Source: Agapetus fuscipes (taxonomy: Eukaryota > Arthropoda > Insecta > Trichoptera > Glossosomatidae). From it: a stretch of 64,000 bases of DNA. Location: positions 5,952,001 to 6,016,000 of the forward strand of contig OX637345.1 of NCBI GenBank assembly GCA_951799405.1. The letters are read 5' to 3'. Positions within the stretch are counted from its first letter, which is position 1; every line of letters starts with the position of its first letter. Under the pieces are notes generated by a model. That model had not been told where the DNA came from, did not search any database, and worked only from the letters and a program-made list of their open reading frames with translations. Below, in pieces: positions 33,153 to 44,685 of this stretch. Made by a program: the position numbers and the translations under genes.

Positions 33153-34678
33153 GGAAGGTGGGGCAAGATGGGGCCTTTAAGGTAAGACGTCAATAAAACA
33201 CATTTATTTTTATCAATCTTTTATAAAATATTTGTTTTCATAAACTTCAATACTTAATGTAGCAAACGTATAACAAAAAAAATTAAAATAATCAATAAAA
33301 AATAGTAATATTATTCAAATAAAAATAGTCGTAATTGTGCCCCACTGGTGGGGAAAGATGGGGTACCACCTACTGCGGTTCGCAACTACGGCAAACAAGG
33401 ATGGCGTCTTGATCTTCGTCATCTACTCCAGCGCATGAAGAGTGTGCCCAGTTCCGGCACATTTGAGATGCTATCCAGCCTTCATTTGAGTCAAGGTATG
33501 ACCCACCACAAAACAGGCACTCTGTATCATCCTCATCGGTATTGGAAGAAGATACACATTTTGATCGTTTTGATGGCTGCTTGCGTTTTGTTTTGGTTTT
33601 TGTAACATTAATTTTATGTGGACATCTTTTCTTGATAGTTTTTTTCTTGTTTACGTCTTCAAATTCCTTTTTATACGACAATGAAGTGAGAATACTAGTC
33701 TAGCCCCTGTGTTTAGATTTCCTTTTCTCTGTCTGTGTTGTTTTTGGTATAGAGAGTAACTGTCTCGGACTGGATAGGATGAAGACTGAATCATCGGGTG
33801 ACTCGTTAGGATGCTCGGTAGTTGGCACAGTATCAGTCACGGTGGAAATGACGTTTGTTGGGGTGGCAGCTGGTTCTGTATTTGGAACGGTTGCTGACAA
33901 AATAGCAGCCTGGGTAGTTTTCACCGAAGTTTGCACGTTAATTGTGGAAATTTGAATATTAGTGGTCTCTGCAGCGACAAAATCCTCTTTAGAAAAAATA
34001 GTGGGGTCACATGGCCAGATTCCACACTTTTTAAAGCCGTTGACAGCTGTCGACATTGAAGCTGATTTTATGAAGGCTTTTCCAAATAACCCTGCTACCT
34101 GAAACGGTGTAATCACATGCCCAGAATTTGAACGAAGCCAGGTTGTTGTTTGTTTCATGCATTCCTTTGACCAGCTCCCCCTATCGGTCTTTCGAACGTA
34201 GTTCCGGACCATATTCTGCATAGACAATAAACAAAAATGCTTACTAAAGTTGTTACTACAATGTGCTCAAGCAATGGGGTAAGATGGGGTACCGATACCC
34301 CGTCTTACCCCTTTTACGATTTTTGTTAACAGACTTTTTTGTTTACAAAATACGATTTCTCCATAAATAATTGATAATCTAACCGTGAATTACAAAAGTT
34401 AGAGCTTGTATTGCGACCATCAGCCAATTAAAATCACGATATTCTTCCTTCAATGTCACAAGCAGCAAAAATCGATAAAATAACATGAAATTTGCGATAA
34501 ACACGTTTAGTATCGCTGCGCATCGGAGCCTGTGTACATGTCCACTGCGATTATGTCATTGGCGGGAGGTTTGAGGACAGCATCAAATGGCATAATTCGC
34601 TCGGAGCTATTCGGCAGCTTTAGGCTTTTATCGTAGGGCCCCATCTTGCCTCACTACCCCGTCTTACCCCACCTTCCC
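33153..34678 (-). mobile_element. pogo-like transposon, internally deleted
   Basis: TIRs GGAAGGTGGGGCAAGATGGG and, inverted, GGGAAGGTGGGGTAAGACGG sit just inside TA dinucleotides (33151-33152, 34679-34680), the Tc1/mariner/pogo target duplication. The TIR motif GGGGTAAGATGGGGTA also recurs internally near 33340-33365 and as a palindrome at 34275-34315. The 1526-bp element carries the broken transposase frame 33370-34227. Confidence 0.85.
33370..34227 (-). pseudogene. pogo-family transposase, deleted and with in-frame stop
   Basis: One reading frame, broken by a TAG at 33700-33702. The start, MVRNYVRKTDRGSWSKE, is the N-terminal psq-type helix-turn-helix region of pogo transposases. It passes at once into WLRSNSG, TPFQVAGLFGKAF and NGFKKCGIWPCDPTIF, the far C-terminal side of the DDE domain. 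The catalytic core between them is missing, so it cannot transpose DNA itself. After a Thr/Ser-rich linker and the stop comes a PHD-like zinc finger (CLFCGG, NWAHSSC, CRSC) found at the tail of many invertebrate pogo transposases. The N-terminal DNA-binding part might still bind the TIRs if expressed. Confidence 0.8.
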
Positions 34679-34682
34679 TACT

Positions 34683-35021
34683 AACTTTTTACTTTTTTTT
34701 GTATAGATTTATTTTTAAGGTTTTGTTGTTTTTTTATACTTAAATGTTATTTATTACTCGTATTCCTTGACTTATAGGTTGGTATGAGGCTGACCACCCA
34801 TACTGTAAAAAATGGTTCACTTTGCCAATGTCACCCCTGTTTCAGGGAATGTCGGCAAGAGTTGCAGGGCTTATGTTCATTTGAGGTTTGGATTTTATTT
34901 GTAAGTACACAATCAGCATTTGTAAGCGCGAACTACACGTGTTTGTTTGTGGGCATACATCTGAGAGCTTTGAATGACTTTATCCTTGCAACTTAGATTA
35001 TAGATTATAGATATATAGATA
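34683..35021 (+). repeat. LINE tail B with 3'UTR
   Basis: Begins directly beside the pogo element. 34683-34760 is the UTR extension and 34761-35021 the tail, ending in (ATAGATT)n. Confidence 0.75.
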
Positions 35022-35336
35022 GTGATTTTTAAGTAGGTATGGAGATATTTGCTTCTGTAACTTCAATGTTCGCGGTAATAGATACTTGTAAAAAAATATT
35101 CCGTACACAATGAGGTCGAAACACTTTTAAATCCGGAATTGATAAGATATTATCATACTTTCGACAACACTAAAGGAATTTTCATACCAAATACCATTGC
35201 TATGGTGATTTTTATGGTTTCTATGTTGACATGTGGATAAATTTAAGACGGAGTAAGAGACACGTTGCTTACATACAAAATGAAAAAACATTTCATAAGT
35301 AGTTCGTGAGACAGCATTATCAACAATGTATTCCTT
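35022..35336. other. no gene seen
   Basis: Nothing recognised. Confidence 0.4.
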
Positions 35337-35965
35337 GATTTATAGGTTGGTATGAGGCTGACCTACCATAATTCAAAAAGATGGTTCACTTTGCCAATAT
35401 CCCTTCTTTTTCAGGGAAGGTCGGCAAGAGTTGCAGGGCTTATGTTCATTTGAGGTTGGGTTTTTATATTGTAGGTCCACATGCAACATGCCACAAAGTA
35501 TACATGTCTGCACGTGTCCAAGATCATGATGAAATATTTCAAGGACAAAAATATATCATGCCTTGAATGGCCAGGAAACTCACCGGACCTTAATCCCATT
35601 GAAAATCTGTGGGCTATTGTAAAAGCTAGACTTCGTAAAACAGATTGCACAACAAAAACAAATCTGATTGAGGCTGTAATCCATACATGGTTTCAAGACC
35701 AGAAAATATCAGAAAATTGTAAAAAACTTGTCGATTCTATGCCGAAACGTGTTGAAGAAGTTGTAAAAGTCAAGGGAGGACACATTTTCTATTAAAACAA
35801 TTTAAATTGTATTCATGTATCTGTTTTTTTGTTCCGTAACTAATAAATGTTGCTTTTTTCAAATTTTCACTTGTGTTCACATTAATTCGAACAATACTGT
35901 ATGTGTCTGCTTGCATTTAATATGAATTTCAAACGATATGTATCTTAGCAACTTAGATTTAGATA
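35337..35965 (+). repeat. LINE tail A split by a Tc1/mariner fragment
   Basis: 35337-35505 is the 5' part of tail A (to ATACATGTCTGCACG) and 35901-35965 the 3' part (TGTGTCTGCTTGCATTTAAT). Confidence 0.75.
35505..35900 (+). pseudogene. Tc1/mariner transposase C-terminus
   Basis: About 95 codons to the stop at 35795. HVSKIMMKYFKDKNI leads to WPGNSPDLNPIENLW, the hallmark block of Tc1-like DDE transposases. The E of PIEN is the third catalytic acid, and the two upstream aspartates are missing. It ends KVKGGHIFY. The element's right terminus (ATTCGAACAATACTG) is followed by TA at 35899. No left terminus is visible, so the copy lost its 5' two thirds. Confidence 0.85.
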
Positions 35966-36289
35966 GGCGTCAAAGACTGGTGCATCATGTCGTTTGGTAT
36001 TAAATCGCATTTATAGCCAATCCGTAGAAATACTACCTCCATGGATTTTCCTGGAAAATTCGACAGGTAATATTACAGCGCTCAAGATATTATCAATTGG
36101 AGAGCTTTGCGCGGGAAATCACGCTTCCACAAAGGGAAGCAGAATGGACAAAGAGTAAAATTGAGAGATCAGATAAGGGAAAGAAAGTCGCCGTGTTATG
36201 AAGGACCCAGCCTCTTTTAGCAGACTTCACCCGTTTCATGAAATTCATCAAAAAATATTTCAGTTTTTGAAATCATAATTTCGGCTTAT
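35966..36289. other. no gene seen
   Basis: Nothing recognised. Confidence 0.4.
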
Positions 36290-36800
36290 AATTTATATTT
36301 ACAATCTAGCTTGCAAAGTATGTACACTGAAATTTTATGCACGCCCGCAAAGAGACACGTGTAAGTTACTTAAAAATCTGCATGTCTATTTATATATTTT
36401 TTTTTAAATAGATTTGTGAAGAGGAATGCAATTCACCAATCTATTCTGCCTGGCCAGAAACAGGTATTAATATCATCAAGTAATAATTCATTACTGTTTA
36501 TATTAATGAATTATTCATTAACAATTACCCATTAACATCTGTTGAACCAGGGTCAAAGTTATGGCCAAGTGACCCATGCGGCGATCGAACCAACGTTATT
36601 CCATTCCAAATACGCTAGTAAGATCGGCCGCTTGGCCTCCTCGGCCATAACACTGACAATATTAAAATACAAACCTCAAATTAATACAAGCCCTGCTACT
36701 TTTGCCGATCTTCTGTGAAAAATGGGTGACATTAACACAGTGAATATTTTCTTACAGTACGGATGGTCAGCCTCTTACCAACATATAAGTCAAGGAAGAT
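36290..36800 (-). repeat. LINE tail A split by SINE3
   Basis: Tail halves at 36290-36395 and 36656-36800. Between them 36400-36655 is a third SINE: on the minus strand GGCCGAGGAGGCCAAGCGGC resembles a class-II (Leu/Ser-type) tRNA A box and GTTGGTTCGATCGCCG its B box. Confidence 0.6.
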
Positions 36801-37127
36801 ATTTTCAAAACAACCATTTTATAAGATTTCAAATTGATCAAGTGAAACACTGTGGTAAGACATTATAAAGGTTTGTTTTAAAATAATAATAAATATTTTA
36901 AAAATTGAAAATAAACACTTTGTTAAAACTCAAGTGGCAAAAATGTTTTAATTTTCAATTTTCAAAATATTTTTTATATATTTTGTAGGGTGGATTTATT
37001 AATACTCAAATTAATTTCATTATACCTAACAATAATGCATTTTTGTATCTTACATTTGTGTTTAAAAAAAAAAAATATCTATGAATTTTGTTGTTTTGGA
37101 AAAAAATTGTTTTGAAAATTATTTTAT
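36801..37127. other. AT-rich, no feature
   Basis: Low complexity. Confidence 0.4.
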
Positions 37128-37230
37128 AAAAATATATTTGTAACTATTCTGCTCCCGAAGATGCCTCATTAGGCGAAAATATTCGAGCAAAAAAGAAATA
37201 AATAAGTGAATTAAAACTTTGTTTCCATTA
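37128..37230 (+). mobile_element. short element with hammerhead motif, sister of 30825
   Basis: The motif at 37150-37189 keeps stem I (TGCTC/GAGCA), stem II GCCT/AGGC, GAAA, loop ATAT and TC. The core CTGAAGA has become CCGAAGA, a change expected to abolish cleavage. Confidence 0.6.
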
Positions 37231-37890
37231 AAAAAAATTAAATAATTATTTTTTATATGTTTAAAATAAACCTTTTACAATTTTATATTTTTCTTGAGGT
37301 TTGATTTACACAAAAGCAGCGCTCACCAAATAAATCATTCTTTTATTGTTATTATTATCAAAGTAATTTTAAAAAATGTACATATTTCACCTTAAAAGGA
37401 TTTCGTGCTACGCATCGACGAAAAATATTATTCCTACCTTCATAGCGTGAATTATATGTATGAAGTGTTTATAAGAGATGAGCACCTTCAGGGACCCTCA
37501 CCTTTCATTCTCTCGTCTGATGAGATCGCGGGAAATGATTTATGTATCAGAGTTCTGGGTAAACACGCCGATCTCTTATCGCATTATATACTTCTGTATT
37601 TCCCAATATTGCTTCGAAATATTTCTGCCCTCTACGAAGGTCAAAATGGTTCTACGCCAAAAAAAAAATTCACAATCTCTAATAACTTTGTTTGGGATTT
37701 TAGAGTGAAAAATTATGTTGGGTTGAATATTTGAATATGGTAGGTAAAAATAATACCTACATTATTTATTTTAGGGAATTTGAGTTTGTTAACCTCAACA
37801 TTTAAAGTTTCTTAATACTCTTCTCCTTTGCTTAATTTAAATTGTCTTTGTACGTGAGGACCTGTAATTGGCTTATAATGTAGGTTTAAT
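37231..37890. other. no gene recognised
   Basis: A 109-codon frame at 37405-37734 has no recognisable motif. Confidence 0.4.
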
Positions 37891-38148
37891 TTTTCTTGAC
37901 TTATAGGTTGGTATGAGGCTGACCACCCATACTGTAACAAATGGTTCACTTTGCCAATGTCACCCCTGTTTCAGGGAAGGTCGGCAAAAGTTGTGGGGCT
38001 TATGTTCATTTGAGGTTTGGATTTTATTTGTAAGTACACATTCAGCATTTGTAAGCGAGAACTACACTTGTTGGTTTGTGGGCATACATCTGAGAGCTTT
38101 AAATGAATATATCCTTGCAACTTATGTAGATTATAGATTATAGATTGT
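37891..38148 (+). repeat. LINE tail B, well preserved
   Basis: Core plus (ATAGATT)n end; carries the shared short open frame. Confidence 0.8.
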
Positions 38149-38309
38149 AGTGTCTACTCTTGCTTTAAATCCTGTTTTAGTGCTGTTGGTTTTCGTTTAA
38201 AAAATACATTAAATAAATTAAAAACATTATTTTTGTTGTTGCCTCCAGATGGTGGTAGTCTTAAAGAGTATTTACACTCGAATCAATGTATATATTTTTT
38301 TAAATAATT

Positions 38310-38525
38310 ATAAAAAATTATAAAAAACACAGAGTTTTATTTTCACAAATTGAGTATTTATTTCAACCTAAAGTACTTTCGACTTATTCACGTCATTATC
38401 AAGAGGATACTCTGAGTATCCCCTTGATAATGACGTGAATAACGTCATTATGAAGAGGATACACTGTTTGTGTATTCACTGTGTGAATACACAAACTTTA
38501 AAAAGTCTAATATATTTTTTTGTTT
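38310..38525. mobile_element. foldback with degenerate hammerhead motif
   Basis: Palindromic about 38365-38460. The motif at 38367-38406 (-) keeps GAC..GTC stem II, GAAA and a GTAC loop but has TTGATAA for CTGATGA. The AACACAGAGTTTTATTTTCAC edge matches edges of the 27821 and 47638 elements. Confidence 0.5.
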
Positions 38526-38729
38526 ACTTTCAAATTTTCAATAAAATAATATCGTTGTAAACTTGTAGGTACTTTCTTGAAAGAAACGTGTTTAAGTTTT
38601 ATTACAACATGCAATTTATTTTCCATGTTGGTGCAATGCTTGCATTCCATGCCAAAGGGCTAGAAATCTTTTCCCTATTCGGTATACGTATCAAATCTAA
38701 AATCAAAATTTATTCAAGGTACATATTCC

Positions 38730-39115
38730 ATTCCTTGACTTATAGGTTGGTATGAAGCTGACCACCCATACTGTAAAAAATGGTTCACTTTGTCAATGTC
38801 ACCCCTGTTTTAGGGAAGGTCGGCAAGAGTTGCAGGGCTTATGTTAATTTGAGATTGGGTTTTTATATTGTAGGTCCACATGCAACATGCCACAAATTAT
38901 AAATGTCTGCGTGTTAGAATGCGTTTAATGTGAATCTTAAATAAAACATATCTTTGCAGCTTAGATTTAGATTTTAGATTTTTACATTGTATGTAGCTAA
39001 CCCGCCTTATTGTAATGCCATCCCTGTTTCAGGGAAGGTAGGCAAGGTTGCAGAGCCTACGTTCATTTGAGATTTGGTTTTTTATGTTGTAAGTCCACAT
39101 GCGGCTCCGATGCGG
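38730..39115 (+). repeat. LINE tail A, full and partial
   Basis: 38730-38975 is nearly complete. 38985-39115 starts in mid-tail and stops early. Confidence 0.7.
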
Positions 39116-39754
39116 CAGTAGATTCCAATTGTTACATTCACTTATAATTAAAGTGTCCTATATGTATATACATGTTTTGTTATAATATGGTGCTTTGTTA
39201 TGAAAAGATTTGTTATGTAATAAATGGGGATAAATTATGTATATGTCAAAGAAATAAACGAAGCATTTTTCATTTACTTTCTTTGTTTACTTTTAAAATG
39301 TCTACAAAATAAATAGTCAAATGAAGTAAAATGCTGAAACTATCATTTCGATACTAGATACTTGTTTGTATTTTGCGATAAGTATCGGAATAAATATGAA
39401 TTTAAATCTTATTTCTGCATCTGACACTGATGTCAGTAGCATACGCCCAATTTTATGATAAATATCCCGTTGCAAATTTCATTACAAATTCACGATATTT
39501 TAGCAAGATTAAGCAGGAGACTAGTACTCTAATCTATGCCCCTCCTATTTCTGCTAAAAGTTGCTTCATATAGGTGTATACAATCTTCGATCACAAGTAA
39601 CAATTTTTACTTGCGGTTCAGTTTGTGCTTATTTTGCTTTAAAAAGACAGAAAAGAGACATAGTCCCTATTTTGATCCGCAGCATCTGAAGTAGCAATTA
39701 AAGTAGCAATGAAAGAAGATGAAACTCAAGAAAAGCATATAAACATCATGTCTA
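39116..39754. other. no gene seen
   Basis: Nothing recognised. Confidence 0.4.
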
Positions 39755-40010
39755 ATAATATAATATAATCTCAGTTGCAAGATAAATTAACATTCGAAAC
39801 TCATATCAAATGCATGCACACAAATAGACACGTGTAAGTTCGCACTCACAAATGCTGAATGTGTACTTACAAATTAAAATCAAAACCTCAAATGAACATA
39901 AACCCTGCAAATTTTGCAGACTTTCCCAGACACAGGGGTTTTATTGGCAAAGTGAACCATTTTTTACAGTATGCGTCGTCCGCCTCATGCCAACCTATAA
40001 GTCAAGGAAG
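39755..40010 (-). repeat. LINE tail A/B intermediate
   Basis: ATCTCAGTTGCAAGATAAAT through TGCTGAATGTGTACTTAC to CAACCTATAAGTCAAGGA. Confidence 0.65.
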
Positions 40011-40830
40011 ATGTGTTTTAAAAAAACATTTTATATTTTTCACTGCACAACATAGCATTTAGATCTCTCAGGACTGTCAAAGCCGTGCAAAGTGGAAGCA
40101 ATATCACACACAATATTTAGCCTTTCCGACAGTCGACTAGCGCCAGTAACTGTCAAATTTAACTGGCGCAAATCACTGGCTCCTGCATTCACCGCACAGC
40201 GTTCTTTGTACAATATTTCAAGTAAAAACTTTTTCGATCAAACTCAACTATTTCGTTAGACAAATAATGTTTGAAAACTAAGACAGCTCCTCCAGCGAAA
40301 TTTAAGTTTCAATGCATTTCTTGTAAAACGTTTTTTTCTACTCCCATTTGGTAATTTACTAATTACAAAACGGCTAACGCAATCACAATGATATACATTT
40401 CCACACCCGTTGCATAATGTTACATTACGCAACTGATAACGGTGTTGAAATGAAAATGTGCGCATGCGCATTGTCAGAAATGGAATCATTTTTGAATTTC
40501 GAGTATCAATCTTGTATGAGGCTATCCTTCTAAGCGACCGATAACAAACTATTATTGGCCGTTTCCATAGCAACCACGTTTAAACGTCAGCCATTACATG
40601 AATATTTTCGATTTATTGATAGTTCCTCCCCACTATGTTCAATCTTTGTTCAAATGAAAATTTATATATTTTATGTGTAGAGTCACAAAAAATTGTTAAT
40701 AGTGTAGTAATTCATCAATTAAATTTATCAAAATACTCCGAATTGTAGCTTTCCTTTTTTCGAAGGAAAACAGAAGGCTTGAAAGTAAATAATGCAAAAT
40801 ATTTGCACCGCAAAAAAAAACAAACTTGAA
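40011..40830. other. low-repeat stretch with possible regulatory sites
   Basis: The longest stretch in this part free of recognised repeats. It holds a GTGCGCATGCGCA sequence at about 40458-40470 (NRF1-type palindrome) and an inverted repeat GTTGCATAATGT/ACATTACGCAAC near 40410-40434. A 105-codon minus-strand frame (40256-40573) has a CNGCG...HCDC pair but no convincing domain. Could be a promoter edge or conserved non-coding DNA. Confidence 0.35.
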
Positions 40831-41075
40831 CAGTTACTTGGCTAATAGGTCGGTATGAAGTTGACCATCTATGCTGTAAAAACTTGGTTCACTTTGCCAA
40901 TGACACCCCTGCTTCAGTGGTTGCAGGGCTTATGTTTATTTGAGTTTTGGGTATATTAACCCTTATATGCGGCATGTATAAGCGCAACCTTATATGTGTC
41001 TGCTTGTGGGCATAAATTTAAAATTAATCCCAAATGTAATATATCTTTGCAGATTAGATTAAGTAGATAATCGAG
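40831..41075 (+). repeat. LINE tail A, diverged
   Basis: Starts CTTGGCTAATAGGTCGGTAT, ends CAGATTAGATTAAG. Confidence 0.65.
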
Positions 41076-41184
41076 GGGAATGTTAAATTATACGGTTTGA
41101 CAAAGGTGGGGCTTTAATTACTTCAAATGGACGAGTACAGTATGATGACTATTATTTACTCTTTTGTTATTTATTTCATGGTCG

Positions 41185-41335
41185 TAGAAAAAGTATTGTA
41201 TGCCACTGCACGTAATTAGTCTTTGTAACACTCTTTCTGTCTATTGTGTCATTCGGCTGCGCCTCATGGCACAAACTAGCACTCGTGTTACAAAGACTAT
41301 CATTACTAGGCAGTGGCATAAATAACTATTGTAGA
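41185..41335. repeat. imperfect foldback
   Basis: TGCCACTGCACGTAATTAGT and ACTATCATTACTAGGCAGTG are inverted, with TCTTTGTAACAC/GTGTTACAAAGA inside. Likely an old MITE. Confidence 0.6.
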
Positions 41336-41537
41336 GCTTAAACTTGGAATACATGTAAGTGGACCACTTTTTGATACAATTTCCTACCCCCAGAATACTT
41401 TTCGGTTTTACAGGTATTTCGATATTGCATTTTTGATTTCATTTCATAGGATAATATATAGGTATCTTTTCTTTTTCTTTTTAACTTAGAAATTTATATC
41501 AGAGAATACAAAACAACATTTTATCTACTTATGGTAT

Positions 41538-41805
41538 TCCTTGACTTATAGGTTGGTATGAGGCTGACCACCCATACTGTAAAAAATGGTTCACTTTGCC
41601 AATGTCACCCCTGTTTCAGGGAAGGTCGGCAAAAGTTGTGGGGCTTATGTTCATTTGAGGTTTGGATTTTATTTGTAAGTACACATTCAGCATTTGTAAG
41701 CGCGAACTACACTTGTTGGTTTGTGGGCATACATCTGAGAGCTTTAAATGTATATATCCTTGCAACTTAGATTATAGATTATAGATTATAGATTATAGAT
41801 TAAAT
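41538..41805 (+). repeat. LINE tail B, well preserved
   Basis: Ends with five ATAGATT-type units. Almost identical to 48483-48735. Confidence 0.8.
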
Positions 41806-41865
41806 TCTGAAAAAATTCAATGTTTCATAAATAAAGCGGTAGAATTTTTTTTTTTTTTTTAAACA

Positions 41866-42120
41866 TTCCTTGACTAAAGGTTGATATAAGACTGACCCTC
41901 AACACTGTAAAAAATGGTTTACTTTGCCTATGTCACCCCTGTTTAAGGTAGTAGACAAAACTTGCAGCGTGAATGTTCATTTGAGATTGTTTTTATTTTT
42001 TTTTTGTAAGTCCACATGCGGCATGTGTTATCGTCAACTTATACGTGTTTGCTTATGAGGATGTATGTAATATGAATCTTGAATGTACGAGTAATATATC
42101 TTTTCCACTTTATTATCGCT
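41866..42120 (+). repeat. LINE tail A, diverged
   Basis: ATTCCTTGACTAAAGGTTGA through CATGCGGCATGTGTTATCG. Confidence 0.6.
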
Positions 42121-42189
42121 TAAAGAGGCTAACGAGATGTAAATGAGGGTAAATCAAATGGAGAAAGAATTCTCTAAGTCTAGAAAATA

Positions 42190-43170
42190 AAGTTGGAGGT
42201 TTGCGAGACGGAGTCATCAGTGTTATCATCCTGAAAAATGTCGACGGGGGTTAATAAACTGTGAATGAAAGTCTGTGAAATTTATGCACATGGGGTTAAC
42301 GAGATGTAGATGAAAGTCTGTGAAATAAACATGGTGGTCTACGAGATATTGATGAAAGTCTGTAAAATATACATGGTGGTCTACGAGATGTATATGAAAG
42401 TCTGTTAAATGTACATGGTCGTTTACGAGATACTGATAAAAGTCTGTGAAATGTAAATGGGTTCTATGAGATATTAATGAAAGTCTGTAAAATATACATG
42501 GTGATCTACGAGATGTAGATGAAAGTCTGTTATTTAGGGGGTCTACGAGATATCAATGAAAACCTGTTAAAAGTCTGTGAAATGTACATGGTTGTTGACG
42601 AGATGTTGATGAAAGTCTGTAAAACGTATATTAGTATTGATTATATGTTGATGAAATATTGTTAAATTACATGGGATTCTAGAAGATAAAGATGAAAGTC
42701 TGTAAAATGTTCATAGAGTCTACAAAATTCAGATTAAAGTCTGAACATTGGGGTCTTCGATATATTGATGAAAGTCTGTGAAATGTACATCGAGGTTTAC
42801 AAGGTGAAAATGAGAGTTTGTAAAATGTACATAGGTGTCTACTAGATGTAGGTGAAAGACTTTGAAATGCACATGGGGGTCTACGAGATGTTGATGAAAT
42901 TCTATATAACGTATACGGGTATTGATTGAATGTTGATGAAAAATTGAAAAATTACATAGAATTCTACAAGATAAAGATGAAAGTTTGTAAAATGTTCATA
43001 GGGTCTACGAAATTTGGATAAAAATCTGAACATTGAGGTCTTCGATATGTTGAAGAAAGTCTGTGAAATGTACATCGAGGTTTACAAGGTGAAAATGAGA
43101 GTTTTTAAAATGTACATGGGGGTCTTAGAAACGTAAATAAATGTGAAATATTAATGGGCATACAAGATAC
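42190..43170. repeat. diverged tandem array, period about 43 bp
   Basis: About twenty units built around CTACGAGAT, GATGAAAGTCTGT and AAATGTACATGG. Successive GAAAGTCTG starts (42267, 42312, 42354, 42396) are 42-45 bp apart. Units differ by several substitutions and small deletions, and the right part shows longer blocks (about 42600-42760 resembles 42890-43030). Confidence 0.85.
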
Positions 43171-43523
43171 AAAGTTTATTAGATTTATGTACAACATGTA
43201 GATGGCGGCTGACGAGAAGTATACATATAAGGGGCTACGGTTTACTGAAGAAGATAATTATGGAGGCTTTCGATATAAATACGTTGTAGATGGGGTTCAA
43301 AAATCAAAATGAGGGTATACAAGATGCTTAAGAAAAACAAAGTCTATTTTAATTTGTAATGTTCTCATTCAAAATAAAATTTTGTCAAAATAAAGCCTAA
43401 ATGATTTTTTAGAATTTTTTGTACAAAACTAAATCATAATATTTTCTTTTGAATCAGTTTGCATTCTTCTATTTGATGAAAGGGCAAAGATAAAACAGTT
43501 TCCAAGTTAATTCAACCCTCTTA
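43171..43523. other. no gene seen
   Basis: Flank of the array; a few more ACGAGA-like phrases fade out. Confidence 0.4.
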
Positions 43524-44100
43524 CACTCATTCCATGAAACGGGTGTTACAGATCGTACGCATATAAGATTAAAAATCTCTAGTATTTTGTATGACAGTGT
43601 ATTAGTAATATTCACTTAACACATACCTTTTACACTACTAGTGATGACACAATAGTAAAAGGATGGCTAATATTTGTAAAAAAAGACAAAATGAAACTTA
43701 AGTACCCGTTACGGGTGTTACTCAGTTTTTCCCATACTTCCTGGGTACACTGACATAATTGCATTTTTCTGCGAATTTTCAAAGATAGGTTATATTTTTT
43801 CAACTGAAATTGCATAACTTAGTATATTATAATTCTAAAACATTACTCAGTTTTCATGCTGAGTGATTATTTTTTTTAATTTTAAATTTTGAAAATGTAA
43901 CGGGTGTTACAAGCTTTTGTTACGGGTGTTACGAGTACGAAATAAAGCAACGGTTTTAAGAAATAATAATGTAGCTTTATTGAAGTAATAACAATAATAA
44001 TGGGCAAATACAAAGAAATAATATTTATAGCCATTTTCTTCATTTTTCATACACATCCGGTGTTCCGGTTCGGTGTTACATCCGGTTTTCATACACACTT

Positions 44101-44405
44101 GACCGGTCCGTAGCTCAGTGGTAACACTGCGGACTCTGAATGGGAAGGTTGTGGGTTTGAGTCCCGGCGGAGCACAAAAAATATACCATTTATATTTTCA
44201 AATTTGCTCTTCGCTTGGTTGAAAAATTCACACACTTTTACCAATTACCAGTCACCAAAGGTCCATCCAGCCTTACAGCAACTGGGTCTTGCTTGAGTAT
44301 TGGTGCTTTGTAGTGACGACCGAGCTCGTACACCTCTGCGGCACTACAAGTGTCATAGACCCCTAGAGTCTCTAGAATCTAGGGAGTCTCCCGCACAGGA
44401 TTTCT
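44101..44405 (+). repeat. SINE1, full length
   Basis: GACCGGTCCGTAGCTCAGTG start with A box, GGGTTTGAGTCCCGG B box, then CTCTTCGCTTGGTTGAAAAA and the alternative 3' end CTAGGGAGTCTCCCGCACAG. Confidence 0.8.
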
Positions 44406-44427
44406 TAAGTACGGTTTCCTTTGGTGA

Positions 44428-44685
44428 AGACTTATAGGTTGGTATGAGGCTGACCACCCATACTGTAAAAAATGGTTCACTTTGCCAATGTCACCCCTGT
44501 TTTAGGGAATGTCGGCAAGAGTTGCAGGGCTTATGTTCATTAGAGGTTTGGATTTTATTTGTAAGTACACAATCAGCATTTGTAAGCTCGAACTACACGT
44601 GTTTGTTTGTGGGCAAACATCTGAGAGCTTTGAATGAATATATCTTTGCAACTTAGATTATAGATAGATAGATTATAGATGAGGG
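44428..44685 (+). repeat. LINE tail B
   Basis: Same structure as 34761-35021, including the AATCAGCATT variant shared by these two copies. Confidence 0.75.

Noticed and set aside
33370..34227. Domesticated pogo-derived host gene
   Set aside because: TIRs and a TA duplication still bracket it, the catalytic core is deleted and a stop splits the frame.
42190..43170. CRISPR-like array
   Set aside because: Period and regularity catch the eye, but there are no constant repeats with unique spacers; whole units are repeated and diverged, in animal DNA.
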